This document shows positions 1 to 9,564 of a stretch of 64,000 nucleotides of DNA, one piece after another. Every line of letters starts with the position of its first letter. The stretch's first letter is position 1. Position numbers and translations under genes: made by a program. The DNA comes from Sphingomonas paucimobilis NBRC 13935. Its GTDB lineage: Bacteria > Pseudomonadota > Alphaproteobacteria > Sphingomonadales > Sphingomonadaceae. The stretch is taken from positions 1 to 64,000 of the forward strand of contig NZ_BBJS01000002.1 in assembly GCF_000739895.2 (NCBI RefSeq). Direction: 5' to 3'. The notes under the pieces are model-generated. The model was not told the origin of the DNA and made no database searches. It saw only the letters and a program-made list of their open reading frames with translations.

Positions 1-6
1 AGACGC

Positions 7-1497
7 TTACCCAAACGCCCGCTGGATCAGGTCCTCGGTCGAGGGATCGAAATCCTGCCCGCCCTGGTCGGCCGCCTTGGCCATTTCCTTGCCCAGCTCG
101 ACGCCGAACTGGTCGAAGCTGTTGATGCCCAGCAGCACGCCGTTCACGAACACCCGGTGCTCATAGAACGCGATCAGCGCGCCCAGCGTGCGCGGGTCGA
201 GCGTTTCCAGCAGGATGGTCGAGGACGGACGATCGCCCGAATAGCTGCGTGCGGGGTCGTCGGTCTTCTTGCCCTTCATCAGCGCGGCCCCTTGCGCGAA
301 CGCATTAAGCAGCAACTGGCGATGATGCTCGTCGCTCAGCACATCGCCCGGCTCGACCACCGCGATGAATTCGACGGGGACCAGATGCGTGCCCTGGTGA
401 AGAAGCTGGAACACCGCATGCTGCGCATCGGTGCCGACGCCGCCCCAGGTGATCGCGGCGGTGGGACGTCCCACCGGCTGGCCGTCGACAGTGACGCCCT
501 TGCCGTTCGACTCCATCTCCAACTGCTGGAGATAGGAGGGCAGGAGGCGCAGGCGCTCGTCATAGGCGAAGGGCGCGCGCGTCTCGGCATGGCGGACCTG
601 GGTGTAATAAAGGTCGGCAAAGGCGGCGAGCGCGGGGGCGTTCTGGCTGAGGTCGGTCAGGCGGAAATGGCGGTCCATTTCGGCCGCGCCCTCCAGCAGT
701 TCCTCGAACGCGTCCCAGCCCAGGCCCAGCGCGGCGGGGAAGCCGATCGTCGACCAGAGCGAATAGCGGCCGCCCACCGACTCGGCGAAGGACAGGATGC
801 GCGTCTCATCCACGCCCCATTCGACCGCCTTGTCCGGGTTGGCGGTCAGCGCGATGATGCGGCCATAGGGGTCCTCGACGCCATGCTCGGTCATCCATTG
901 CAGCGCCGAGGTGGCGTTGAGCATCGTCTCGGTGGTGGTGAAGGTCTTGGAGGCGACGACCAGCAGGGTCGCGGCGGGGTCGAAGCGCTTGAACACCTCT
1001 TCCAGCGCCATGCCATCGACATTGGACACGATCGCCACGTCATACCGGTCGCTGTCGCGGCCCAGCGCATCGACCAGCAGATCGGGGCCCAGCGCCGAGC
1101 CGCCGATGCCGATGTGCAGGACATGGCGGATCGGCCCCAGCGCCTCGGCCTCGATCGCGTCGATCAGCGCGCGCATCCGGGCGTGCGAGGCGCGGGCGGT
1201 GGCGACGCTTTCGGGATTGCCCTCGCCGCGCTCGGCGGTGTGCTCGACCGCGCGGCCCTCGGTGACGTTGACGACTTCACCGCCGAACAGCGCGTCGCGC
1301 TTGGCGGCCAGGCCGCTCGCCTTGGCGAGTTCGGCAAAGGCGGCGACGGCTTCCGGCGTCAGATGCGTCTTGGACCAGTCGAAATGGATACCCGCCACGT
1401 CCAGGCTGAGCGACGCCAGCCGGTTGGGATCATTCGCGAAAAGATCGAGAAGCGGGGTCTGCGGGAGCGATTCGATCGTCGACCAGTCGGCAGCCAT
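7..1497 (-). CDS. pgi: glucose-6-phosphate isomerase
   Basis: Cytosolic enzyme interconverting glucose 6-phosphate and fructose 6-phosphate. The 496-residue protein carries the glycine-rich GIGGSALGP segment, the SKTFTTTET phosphate-binding stretch, and both family signatures (GGRYSLWSTIGFP, and FDQFGVELGKEMA with the active-site Lys). The catalytic Glu lies in EMESNGK and the His in QGTHLVP. The open frame extends upstream to 1728, but the ATG at 1497 fits the family N-terminus (MAADWS) and has GGAAGGAA just upstream, so I start there. Length is somewhat shorter than the E. coli enzyme (about 550 residues), as is usual in sphingomonads. The TAA stop lies at the very edge of the window, so the downstream neighbour is not visible. 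Confidence 0.97.
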   Translation of the reverse strand: MAADWSTIESLPQTPLLDLFANDPNRLASLSLDVAGIHFDWSKTHLTPEAVAAFAELAKASGLAAKRDALFGGEVVNVTEGRAVEHTAERGEGNPESVATARASHARMRALIDAIEAEALGPIRHVLHIGIGGSALGPDLLVDALGRDSDRYDVAIVSNVDGMALEEVFKRFDPAATLLVVASKTFTTTETMLNATSALQWMTEHGVEDPYGRIIALTANPDKAVEWGVDETRILSFAESVGGRYSLWSTIGFPAALGLGWDAFEELLEGAAEMDRHFRLTDLSQNAPALAAFADLYYTQVRHAETRAPFAYDERLRLLPSYLQQLEMESNGKGVTVDGQPVGRPTAAITWGGVGTDAQHAVFQLLHQGTHLVPVEFIAVVEPGDVLSDEHHRQLLLNAFAQGAALMKGKKTDDPARSYSGDRPSSTILLETLDPRTLGALIAFYEHRVFVNGVLLGINSFDQFGVELGKEMAKAADQGGQDFDPSTEDLIQRAFG

Positions 1498-1661
1498 GAT
1501 GCCTGTTCCTTCCTTGACGGGCCCGGATGGGCGCTTCGCCCACGGCGTTAGACAAAGCGGGGGCGCAAAGCCAAGCCCTAGATTGGTATGCTGTGGCCGG
1601 GATAGGGCGATGGGACGCCGATCCGAGCCATGGCGGAGCTGCCGGGCCGGAACCGGATGGC

Positions 1662-2427
1662 CTATAGCGTGATCCGCCGCGGCTGTTCGATCACGCGTCC
1701 ATGCTTGCCGATACGCTGCGCCGCGCATTGCAGAATATGCTCGGCGGCGAATTGCGGTTTGCGACAGCGAGGTTCGACGCGGAGGCGGGCCAGATCCCGG
1801 GCGCGGTAGATCGAAGTGCAGAAAACCGGTGCGTCGCCGACCTGCTCCACGGCACAGGCGATGGCGATATAGCGTCCGTTGCGCGCAACCTCTGCTTGAC
1901 TGCAGTCACGTTCGATCAGGCGTCGGGGGCCCCGCAACATCCTCGACCGCCATCCGCAGGCCCTCGCGCGGGTCATTGGCGGCGGGCGTGTACCAGGGGC
2001 GCAGCAGCAATCGTGACTGGATCGTCGTGACGATATCCGACCCCCCGAAGTTGATCGGCGTGTCGCGCATCGCGGCAAAGCTGGGATCGACCGCCGGCAG
2101 GCCGAGAGCCGCGACACTGCCGGGCTTGGGCGTACAGTGCTTTGTATAGCTGCCTGCCATCGGCTTGCCTGCCGGGCGGGCACGGCCCGGCCAGCCCAGC
2201 ACATAAAAGCCGGGGCGAAACTCGGCGCAGTCCGCCGCCGATAAAACCCGCGCGCCCGGCGCGCGCCTTGCCGCGGCTACCCCAACCAAGGCGAGAGGGT
2301 CGCGGGCGGTCTGGACGATCATCCAAGTCGAACCGACCGGTTGCGCATCGGCTATTGTCATGGGTAATGCGACGCACACCGCGCCAAGGGTGATGGCATG
2401 CCGAAACGGGTAGTGGATATCCTTCAT
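1662..2427 (-). pseudogene. exported protein of unknown function, frameshifted
   Basis: The reading frame starts at ATG 2427 with a signal peptide (hydrophobic core ITLGAVCVALP, then a likely cleavage after ADA) and runs 173 codons to a TGA at 1906. The protein-like sequence clearly continues in another frame from about 1930 to 1662 (LIERDCSQAEVARNGRYIA and onward, ending RRITL). The switch falls at GGGGCCCCC near 1926-1934; removing one base restores a frame of 255 codons. It is therefore either a real frameshift or a homopolymer sequencing error. The start overlaps the stop of the upstream M15 peptidase remnant (ATGA), so the two were one operon. I recognise no family. The restored protein would have several cysteines (DCAEF, HCTP, DCSQ, FCTS, RCRK). 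A role as partner or immunity protein for the peptidase is inference only. Confidence 0.6.
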
Positions 2428-3179
2428 AGACCGCTCTCCCGTTTCACTTGGCGGAGCTCCGAATTCTGACGGCCTTGCAAATGCGCCCAGTCACGAAATC
2501 CCGTCCAATCGCCACCCCATACCAGGCCTTGCGCCTTTCCAGCTTTCCCGAGCGTGCGGAAGAAGATGTGACAATCCGGCTCGTTCCAGCCTCAGCGTTC
2601 GTCAACGATGTCGACCGCCCAGGCATTGGGACGTCCCTGAGGCGTCTGTGCGTTATGAAAGCTGAACCGCACCTTGGTTACGCCCCTGCGCGTCAGTTGC
2701 TGCTGCACCGCCACCGATCGCCAACCAAAAACGATGTCGGGACGAAATCCTTGCGCGCGAAGCGTTTGCAGTACGGCTTCGATCTTTCTGCGAAATCCCG
2801 GTTCCAGGCTGGCCAGCTTTTTATCCTGCGGCCACTTGCTGCTGTCGCCGGTCCAATTCTTCGGTTCGCCGCCGGAGCCTGAACCACTTCTGGGCGCAAC
2901 GGTGAAAGCCGCCACGCGATCCGGCTGAACCATATGGCGAGGCGCCGCCCGCACCGCGCCGCTTTGCAAGCGGGCAAGTGTGATGCCGCCAACATCAACC
3001 CTGCCATCGGGTCTGGTAAGAAAACGCTGCTGAAACCCGACAATCGCCGCAATGATACGCCGGTCCGCAATGTGATCGATAGGGCCGGGGTCCATCCCCG
3101 CGCGCTTCAACAGGGATTGAACCAAGCCGACATCGTCATGCCGATTGAGGCCGTACCTTCCCACGCTTCCCGTGATCAT
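2424..3179 (-). pseudogene. peptidoglycan-binding M15-type peptidase, interrupted by in-frame TGA
   Basis: Residues 8-70 look like a PG_binding_1 repeat (GLVQSLLKRAGMDPGPIDH...). Residues from about 120 are an M15 D,L-peptidase domain like phage endolysins: FRPDIVFGWRS, SFHN (zinc His) and WAVDIVDER (zinc Asp). Translation stops at TGA 2592-2594 (codon 196), but the same frame continues for 55 codons with the missing end of the domain: LVWGGDW (catalytic acid) and FRDWAHLQ (third zinc His), ending in TGA 2424-2426. The product as encoded lacks the catalytic acid and the third zinc ligand and should be inactive. The final stop overlaps the ATG of the next gene. There is no signal peptide at the N-terminus. 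A TTGCAA / CAATAT promoter-like pair lies upstream around 3205-3235 on the minus strand. GC is lower than the surroundings (33 of 60 in 2761-2820 by hand count). Confidence 0.85.
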
Positions 3180-3300
3180 GGTCGCACCTGCTTGTTATCG
3201 CGACACTATATTGCACGAATTTCAGCTTTATTTGCAACGTTATAAAATTTATCAGCCGAGATGCGCATTTGTTAGACAGGCGTTTTGTGCCCTTTCGGCC

Positions 3301-3891
3301 TTACCGATGCTTCGCCGCTACAGGATCACGGACTACGCCCACCTCAGCGAAGGGGCGGGGTTCTGCGGGATGCGTCGCCGGCTCGGCGAGTTCGCGCTGC
3401 CAGTAACCGACGTCGATCCAGCGGCCATGCTTGTGGCCCACCTCGCGAAAGACGCCGGCGCGGCGGAAGCCGACCGCTTCGTGCAGCTTGATCGAGCCGT
3501 CATTGGGCAGCGCGATCACGCCCATCGCCTGGGTGAAGCCTTGCGCGGTCAGCGTGTCGACCAGCGCCTCGTAGAGCAGTCGGCCGACGCCGGCGCGCTG
3601 CGACACGTCGGCGACGTAGATCGTCGTTTCGACCACCCAGCGATAGGCCTCGCGCTCGCGGAAGCGGGCGGCATAGGCATAGCCGATCACCGCCTCCTCG
3701 CCGCCTTCCTCGCTGCGCAGCGTGGCGACGATCCAGGGGTAGAGCCCATCCGCCCCCGCCATGCGCGCGCGCATCGTGTCCGCATCGGGCGCCTGGGTCT
3801 CGAACGAGACGACGCCGGCCAGCACATGCGGGGCATAGATGGCGGCGATGGCGGCGGCATCGTCAGGGTGGGCGGCGCGGATCGCGATCAT
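3301..3891 (-). CDS. GNAT acetyltransferase, phosphinothricin/methionine-sulfoximine type
   Basis: 196-residue GNAT-fold enzyme transferring acetyl from acetyl-CoA to a small amine. The order of conserved segments matches the Pat/Bar/MddA group: IRAAHPDDAAAIAAIYAPHV at the start, VSFETQAP, the acetyl-CoA loop QRAGVGRLLYEAL (about residues 103-115), GVIALPNDGSIKLHEAVGF, and the terminal GRWIDVGYWQREL. Members of this group act on phosphinothricin, methionine sulfoximine or related glutamate analogues, but many housekeeping members have unknown substrates, so I give no gene symbol. The gene stands alone: its start is followed by a 212-base spacer with a pair of palindromic repeats, and its end is 121 bases from the start of the M15 remnant. 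Confidence 0.85.
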   Translation of the reverse strand: MIAIRAAHPDDAAAIAAIYAPHVLAGVVSFETQAPDADTMRARMAGADGLYPWIVATLRSEEGGEEAVIGYAYAARFREREAYRWVVETTIYVADVSQRAGVGRLLYEALVDTLTAQGFTQAMGVIALPNDGSIKLHEAVGFRRAGVFREVGHKHGRWIDVGYWQRELAEPATHPAEPRPFAEVGVVRDPVAAKHR

Positions 3892-3961
3892 GTGGGTCTC
3901 CGGAAGCGGTGAGCCTGCCTAGCGCGGGGAAGGCCGCTTCGGAAAGACCCGATTCCCACAT

Positions 3962-4090
3962 CCGTTCAGCCTGAGCGAAGTCGAAGGCCGCGTCCTGCCC
4001 CGTCGACAAGGGATTGCCGGGCACGGTGACTTCGCTCAGCGCGACCCGAGAGGAATTCCCTTGGCCTTCGACTACGCTCAGGCTGAACGG
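3962..4090. repeat. inverted pair of family-A palindromic repeats
   Basis: A 28-base unit (3962-3989, CCGTTCAGCCTGAGCGAAGT followed by CGAAGGCC) is followed in inverse orientation by 4063-4090, with one substitution (TAC for TTC). A partial third copy, GACTTCGCTCAGCGCGA, lies at 4028-4044. The pair fills the spacer between the acetyltransferase start and the end of sppA. The same unit occurs at six further places in the window, always between genes. No transposase is nearby. Confidence 0.85.
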
Positions 4091-4103
4091 GTGTGGGCCG
4101 CGG

Positions 4104-6068
4104 TTACAGCCCCAGCCGCGCGATCAGCAGGTTGAGCAGGCGTTGATCGCTCGCCGTCGCCATCGGACCCAGCGCGCCGCACTCCAGGCAGCGGGCCTGG
4201 ACCGAACCGCTGCGCACCAGCCGCTGGACATCGCCCAGCGCGCGGGCCGCGACCGCCCGCCGCTCGGCAGCGGCGATGGCGAAGACGTCGCTGCCATCCT
4301 GGGTCGAATCGTCGTCATCCTCGAACCCCTGGATTAGCTCGGCGGCGAAGCCCGGCTTCTTCTCCAGATATTCGGCATGGATATTGGCGGGGTCCAGCTT
4401 GGCGCGGCGCGCGGCTTCGGCGACCGCGTCGGACAGATTGCCGAAGCGGTCGATCAGCCCGATCTGGCGCGCGGTGCCGCCGTCCCACACGCGGCCCTGC
4501 GCGATGGTATCGACCTTTTCGGGCGTCATGTGGCGCGACTGGGCGACGCGGGTCAGGAATTGGCGATAGCCATTCTCGATCCCCGCCTGCAGGATCGTGT
4601 CCAGCATCGGCGTGAAGCCGCCCAGCACGTCGGGCTGGCCGGTCAGCGGGGTGGTCTTCACCCCGTCGGTGGTCACGCCGATCTTGGCCAGCGTGTTCTC
4701 GAACGAGGGGATCAGGCCGAAGATGCCGATCGAACCGGTGATGGTGCCGGGTTCGGCGAAGATGATGTCGGCGGGCGTCGACACCCAGTAACCGCCCGAC
4801 GCGGCGAGGCCACCCATCGAGACGACGACCGGCAGCTTCTGCCGCTTGGCTTCCAGGATCGCCTGGCGGATCTGCTCGGACGCCAGCACCGATCCGCCCG
4901 GCGAATCGACACGCACGACCAGCGCCTTCAGCTTCTTCTTGGCGAGCCCGTCGAGCAACGCCTTGGAGATAGTATCGCCCGCCGCGGTGCCGGGGCCTGC
5001 GTCGCCATCGACGATGTTGCCGGCGATGGTCAGCACGCCGATCGCATCGCCCTTGGACGGGAGCGGATTGGCGCGGACCCAGGCGTCATAGCCGATGGTG
5101 CGGAAGCTGCCGGCGGGCTTGCCGTTCTCGACGCCCGCAATCTCGGCGACGCGCTTGCCGAAGGCCATGCGGTCGCCCAGCCTGTCGACCAGCCCGGCCT
5201 TCAGATTGGCCTCGGCGATATTGCCGTTCGCGGCCAGCACGGCGCGATCGGGCTGGGTCAGGAAGCCGTCGATCTGCGCCTTGGGCCGGGCCTTGGCGAC
5301 CGATTCGCGCCACTGGGCGAACAATGTGCCATAAAGCGCCTGCGACGCGGCGCGCGCATCGGGGCTCTGGTCGGTGCGGATATAGGGCTCGACGAAGGAC
5401 TTGAACTTGCCGACGCGGTAGACATGCGCGGTGACGCCCAGCTTGTCGATCAGCCCCTTATAATAAAGCTGGTTGCCACCCGGCCCCATGAACAGCGTGC
5501 CGCCCAGCGGATTGACCCAGATTTCGCTGGCATGCGCGGCCAGGCGATAGGCGCCGTCGGTATAGGCGGTGGCATAGGTCAGCACCGGCTTGCCGCCTTT
5601 GCGGAAGCGGGCGAGGGCATCGCCCATTTCCTGGATCGCCGCCGGATAGGCGCCGCCGAACGCATCGAGATCGAGCACCAGCACCTTGACCCGAGCGTCG
5701 TCGCGCGCGGCGTCGATCGCGCGCACGACATCGCGCAGGCGGAATTGACGCGGGCTCCCCCGGCCCGACAGCATGGCGAAGGGGGCGACCGTCTCGGGCT
5801 GTTCGACGACGGGGCCGTCCAGCTTGAGCAGCAGGGCGCCGTCGCTGATCGCCTTGGTCCCCGGCCGCGCGTTGAGGGCGGCGAAGATCAGCCCGAAGAA
5901 CAGCAGCATCGCCACCAGGACCAGCAGATCCTTGATCCCGACCAACAACCGCCACGCGCCCCGCACCAGCCGCCATCCGCTGCGCCGGCCGGGCTTGCGC
6001 CCCGGACGGCTAAAATCCTGATCGAGGGGAGAGGCGGGCGGAAGAGCGTCTGCGCGAGCGTCGGTCAT
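4104..6068 (-). CDS. sppA: signal peptide peptidase SppA, 67K type
   Basis: Inner-membrane serine protease that degrades cleaved signal peptides. The 654-residue protein has a basic cytoplasmic N-terminus, one membrane segment at about 45-65 (LLVLVAMLLFFGLIFAAL), and two tandem ClpP/crotonase-like domains. The catalytic dyad is visible: Lys223 in VGKFKSFVEP in the first half and Ser424 in GGLAASGGYW in the second, matching K209 and S409 of the E. coli enzyme. PGGSVLASEQIR (about 390-401) and GTITGSIGIFG are also typical. The C-terminus carries an extra 60-70 residues after the protease core, with an acidic run (FEDDDDSTQDG) and a CLEC motif, which I do not recognise from the E. coli protein. 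Monocistronic: repeats follow its stop, and the groESL promoter lies upstream in the opposite direction. Confidence 0.95.
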   Translation of the reverse strand: MTDARADALPPASPLDQDFSRPGRKPGRRSGWRLVRGAWRLLVGIKDLLVLVAMLLFFGLIFAALNARPGTKAISDGALLLKLDGPVVEQPETVAPFAMLSGRGSPRQFRLRDVVRAIDAARDDARVKVLVLDLDAFGGAYPAAIQEMGDALARFRKGGKPVLTYATAYTDGAYRLAAHASEIWVNPLGGTLFMGPGGNQLYYKGLIDKLGVTAHVYRVGKFKSFVEPYIRTDQSPDARAASQALYGTLFAQWRESVAKARPKAQIDGFLTQPDRAVLAANGNIAEANLKAGLVDRLGDRMAFGKRVAEIAGVENGKPAGSFRTIGYDAWVRANPLPSKGDAIGVLTIAGNIVDGDAGPGTAAGDTISKALLDGLAKKKLKALVVRVDSPGGSVLASEQIRQAILEAKRQKLPVVVSMGGLAASGGYWVSTPADIIFAEPGTITGSIGIFGLIPSFENTLAKIGVTTDGVKTTPLTGQPDVLGGFTPMLDTILQAGIENGYRQFLTRVAQSRHMTPEKVDTIAQGRVWDGGTARQIGLIDRFGNLSDAVAEAARRAKLDPANIHAEYLEKKPGFAAELIQGFEDDDDSTQDGSDVFAIAAAERRAVAARALGDVQRLVRSGSVQARCLECGALGPMATASDQRLLNLLIARLGL

Positions 6069-6196
6069 GCGTCATGGCTAGCCCAGCCGGGAAAACGGGG
6101 CAATGGCCCGTATTAGCTCGCCAACACGGACGATCGGCGCGCCGAATTTTGTTCCCGCGGGCGGGGCGCTTCGTCGAAATTTTTTGCCGGGGGTCG

Positions 6197-6225
6197 TTGA
6201 CGGGCTGAATGGCCGTTCACATATC
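6197..6225 (+). promoter_or_regulatory. sigma-70-like promoter of groESL
   Basis: TTGACG at 6197-6202 and CATATC at 6220-6225 are separated by 17 bases. The predicted start of transcription falls next to the CIRCE element that begins at 6233, the usual arrangement for HrcA-repressed groESL operons. It is called by eye from consensus and position. Confidence 0.6.
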
Positions 6226-6232
6226 CGGGGCG

Positions 6233-6259
6233 TTGGCACTCGCATGGCTCGAGTGCCAG
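6233..6259 (+). promoter_or_regulatory. CIRCE element (HrcA operator)
   Basis: TTGGCACTC, nine spacer bases, GAGTGCCAG. The inner eight bases of each arm (TGGCACTC and GAGTGCCA) are perfectly complementary, and the spacing equals the classical CIRCE consensus TTAGCACTC-N9-GAGTGCTAA. It lies between the promoter and groES, so HrcA binding should repress groESL under non-stress conditions. hrcA itself is not in the window. Confidence 0.93.
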
Positions 6260-6293
6260 AAAAGTGTAACATGCCAGATAAAGGGACATGGCA

Positions 6294-6581
6294 ATGAACT
6301 TTCGTCCGTTGCACGACCGCGTTCTCGTCCGTCGCGTCGAGGCCGAGGAAAAGACGGCCGGTGGGATCATCATCCCGGATACCGCCAAGGAAAAGCCGCA
6401 GGAAGGTGAAGTCGTCGCCGCCGGCACCGGTGCGAAGGCCGAAGACGGCAAGGTCACGCCGCTGGACGTGAAGGCGGGCGACCGCATTCTGTTCGGCAAG
6501 TGGTCGGGCACCGAGGTCAAGGTCAACGGTGAAGACCTGCTGATCATGAAGGAATCGGACATCCTCGGCATCATCGGCTGA
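6294..6581 (+). CDS. groES: co-chaperonin GroES
   Basis: Heptameric lid of the GroEL folding chamber. The 95-residue protein has the family N-terminus [16 protein letters not shown], the mobile-loop region [19 protein letters not shown] (about 18-36), and the end ILGIIG. Two ATG codons lie six bases apart (6288 and 6294). The AAGGGA at 6281-6286 is only one base from the first but seven bases from the second, so 6294 is the better start and gives the standard length. First gene of the groESL operon behind a CIRCE-controlled promoter; groEL follows after 53 bases. Confidence 0.97.
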   Translation: MNFRPLHDRVLVRRVEAEEKTAGGIIIPDTAKEKPQEGEVVAAGTGAKAEDGKVTPLDVKAGDRILFGKWSGTEVKVNGEDLLIMKESDILGIIG

Positions 6582-6589
6582 GCGACTGA

Positions 6590-8278
<1,689 letters not shown>

Positions 8279-8291
8279 GTCGGATCGGAAA

Positions 8292-8384
8292 CCGGCGGGC
8301 TTGCCCGCCGGGGACCGGACCGGCTTTGTCCTTGCGGCACAGTCAAACACGAAGGGCCTGGGGAGCGATCCCCGGGCCTTTTTT
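8292..8384 (+). terminator. tandem hairpins ending the groESL operon
   Basis: A perfect stem CCGGCGGGC-TT-GCCCGCCGG (8292-8311) is followed by GGCCTGGGG (8355-8363), a six-base loop and CCCCGGGCC (8370-8378), then TTTTTT (8379-8384). The second hairpin is a typical rho-independent terminator. Confidence 0.88.
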
Positions 8385-8408
8385 GCGTCTGCTCTATTTT
8401 CCGGCGCT

Positions 8409-8495
8409 CCGTTCGGCCTGAGCGAAGTCGAAGGCCACGAGAGTCATCCGGCGTAAGGGGAGGGCATGCACTTCGACTTCGCTCAGTGCGAACGG
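8409..8495. repeat. inverted pair of family-A palindromic repeats
   Basis: The forward unit at 8409-8436 differs from the commonest form by one base (CGGCC for CAGCC). The inverse unit at 8471-8495 reads CTTCGACTTCGCTCAGTGCG followed by AACGG. They are 34 bases apart in the groEL/dsbA-like spacer. Confidence 0.8.
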
Positions 8496-8560
8496 AGGTT
8501 GGGATGAGAATGGTCATTCCACGGACGTGAGGCGAATGGCGCGGCCATGACTATGCATGC

Positions 8561-8715
8561 CACCCCGGCGAAGGCCGGGGTCCAATAGCGGTTCGGCTGA
8601 TGGCGCGTTACGCGATGCCGAAAGCGCGCGGTCGGAGGGTGTGAAGGGGCTTCCCATGCGACGTTCGACGTCCCTCCGAACGTAACGCAACTGGACCCCG
8701 GCCTTCGCCGGGGTG
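8561..8715. repeat. family-B unit: about 155 bases with palindromic termini
   Basis: The left end is CACCCCGGCGAAGGCCGGGG then TCCAAT (8561-8586). The right end is CAACTGGACCCCGGCCTTCG then CCGGGGTG (8688-8715), the inverse complement with small changes. A second unit with the same ends and a similar internal GGCGCG / CGTA layout lies at 42228-42352. The two units look like a small non-autonomous element of 125-155 bases. Together with the neighbouring family-A pair, this accounts for the 516-base gene-free stretch 8279-8794. Confidence 0.75.
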
Positions 8716-8734
8716 GTCTTCGTTTGGGGGAAAA

Positions 8735-8770
8735 CAAAAAAAGGCGGCCGGACCTTCGCCCGACCGCCTT
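8735..8770 (-). terminator. rho-independent terminator of the dsbA-like operon
   Basis: On the minus strand GGCGGTCGG, a short loop and CCGGCCGCC are followed by a run of T (the A-run at 8735-8742 on the plus strand). The stem has nine pairs including one T-G wobble and lies 25 bases past the stop at 8795. Confidence 0.8.
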
Positions 8771-8794
8771 TCCTGAAACCAGAAACCGCCCCGC

Positions 8795-9535
8795 TTAGGC
8801 GCCGGCGTTCTTCAGCGCCGCCTGGACGTCCGACCAGCTGATCGCGCCCTTGAGCGGCTGGCCGTTTAGGATGAAGGTCGGCGTGCCGGTCACCGTGCCG
8901 TCGGCACCGCGATCCTGGGTCTGCTTGGTCAGGCGGTCGATCTGGGTCATGTCGGCCAGGCACTGGCGCGCCTTGGCTTCGGGGATGCCGCGCTGCTTGA
9001 CGAAGTTGATCAGGTCCATCTGCTCGGCCATCGCCTTGATGGCGTCGACCGGCTTGGCGTTCTGAAGCTGCTGCTGCATGGCGGGCGGCATCGCCTGCAG
9101 CTTGTCGTTGAATCCCTGCTGCGCCTGATACATCTGCTCGAGCAGCGGGAAGAAGATCGTCTCGCCCTGGCAGATGCCGAGCAGCGCCGGCGGCAGATCG
9201 GGGGCGCCGTGGATCAGGAATTCGCGGAATTCCCAGCTGACCTTGCCCGACTTGACGTAATTGTTGGTCAGCGGCTCGAACCCTTCACGCGCGAAGGCGC
9301 CGCAGGCCGGGCACAGGCGCGAGCCATATTCGACCAGCTTGATGGGCGCGTTGGGGTTGCCCATCACATAGCCCTCGTCGGTCTTGTGAACGACCTGGGT
9401 CCAGTCCTGACCGGCCGGCGCGGGCACGGCGGGCAGCGGCGAGGCGGCCGGGGTGCTGCTATTGGCGGTGTTGCCGCTGCCGCCACAGGCTGCGAGCGCC
9501 AGGGGGAGGGCGAGGAGGAGAAGGCGAGACTTCAT
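8795..9535 (-). CDS. DsbA-family thioredoxin-like lipoprotein (CPAC)
   Basis: 246-residue exported thiol-disulfide protein. The N-terminus (RLLLLALPLALAAC) is a lipoprotein signal with the modified Cys at 17, followed by a Ser/Pro/Ala linker. The thioredoxin fold starts near residue 50 (GNPNAPIKLVEYGS) and contains the active-site pair LCPACGAF; the cis-Pro region is VTGTPTFILNG near the C-terminus. This N- and C-terminal layout is that of DsbA/DsbG-like proteins of the thioredoxin_4 family. The frame is open far upstream, but only the ATG at 9535 gives the signal peptide. It follows a paralogue by 29 bases and is probably in one operon with it and the dciA-like gene. It most likely acts as a periplasmic oxidase or reductase; the direction cannot be told from sequence. 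Confidence 0.88.
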   Translation of the reverse strand: MKSRLLLLALPLALAACGGSGNTANSSTPAASPLPAVPAPAGQDWTQVVHKTDEGYVMGNPNAPIKLVEYGSRLCPACGAFAREGFEPLTNNYVKSGKVSWEFREFLIHGAPDLPPALLGICQGETIFFPLLEQMYQAQQGFNDKLQAMPPAMQQQLQNAKPVDAIKAMAEQMDLINFVKQRGIPEAKARQCLADMTQIDRLTKQTQDRGADGTVTGTPTFILNGQPLKGAISWSDVQAALKNAGA

Positions 9536-9564
9536 CGACAATTGCTCCGAAGGGAAAAAGGAAA

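Noticed and set aside
157..1551. 464-codon plus-strand frame opposite pgi, and other long antisense frames (4377-6116, 34965-36410, 44553-45839 on plus; 6113-8350, 11515-12819, 20214-21986 on minus)
   Set aside because: They are mirror images of GC-rich genes (Arg/Ala/Gly/His/Gln-rich products, no family motifs) and lie opposite genes with clear catalytic motifs.
2444..2626. 60-codon minus-strand frame containing a WYGVAIGRDF segment
   Set aside because: It is an out-of-frame reading of the same bases that, in the M15 frame, encode the conserved end of the peptidase domain.
3962..4090. CRISPR array
   Set aside because: Repeat copies are inverted, never more than two or three together, without regular spacers or cas genes.
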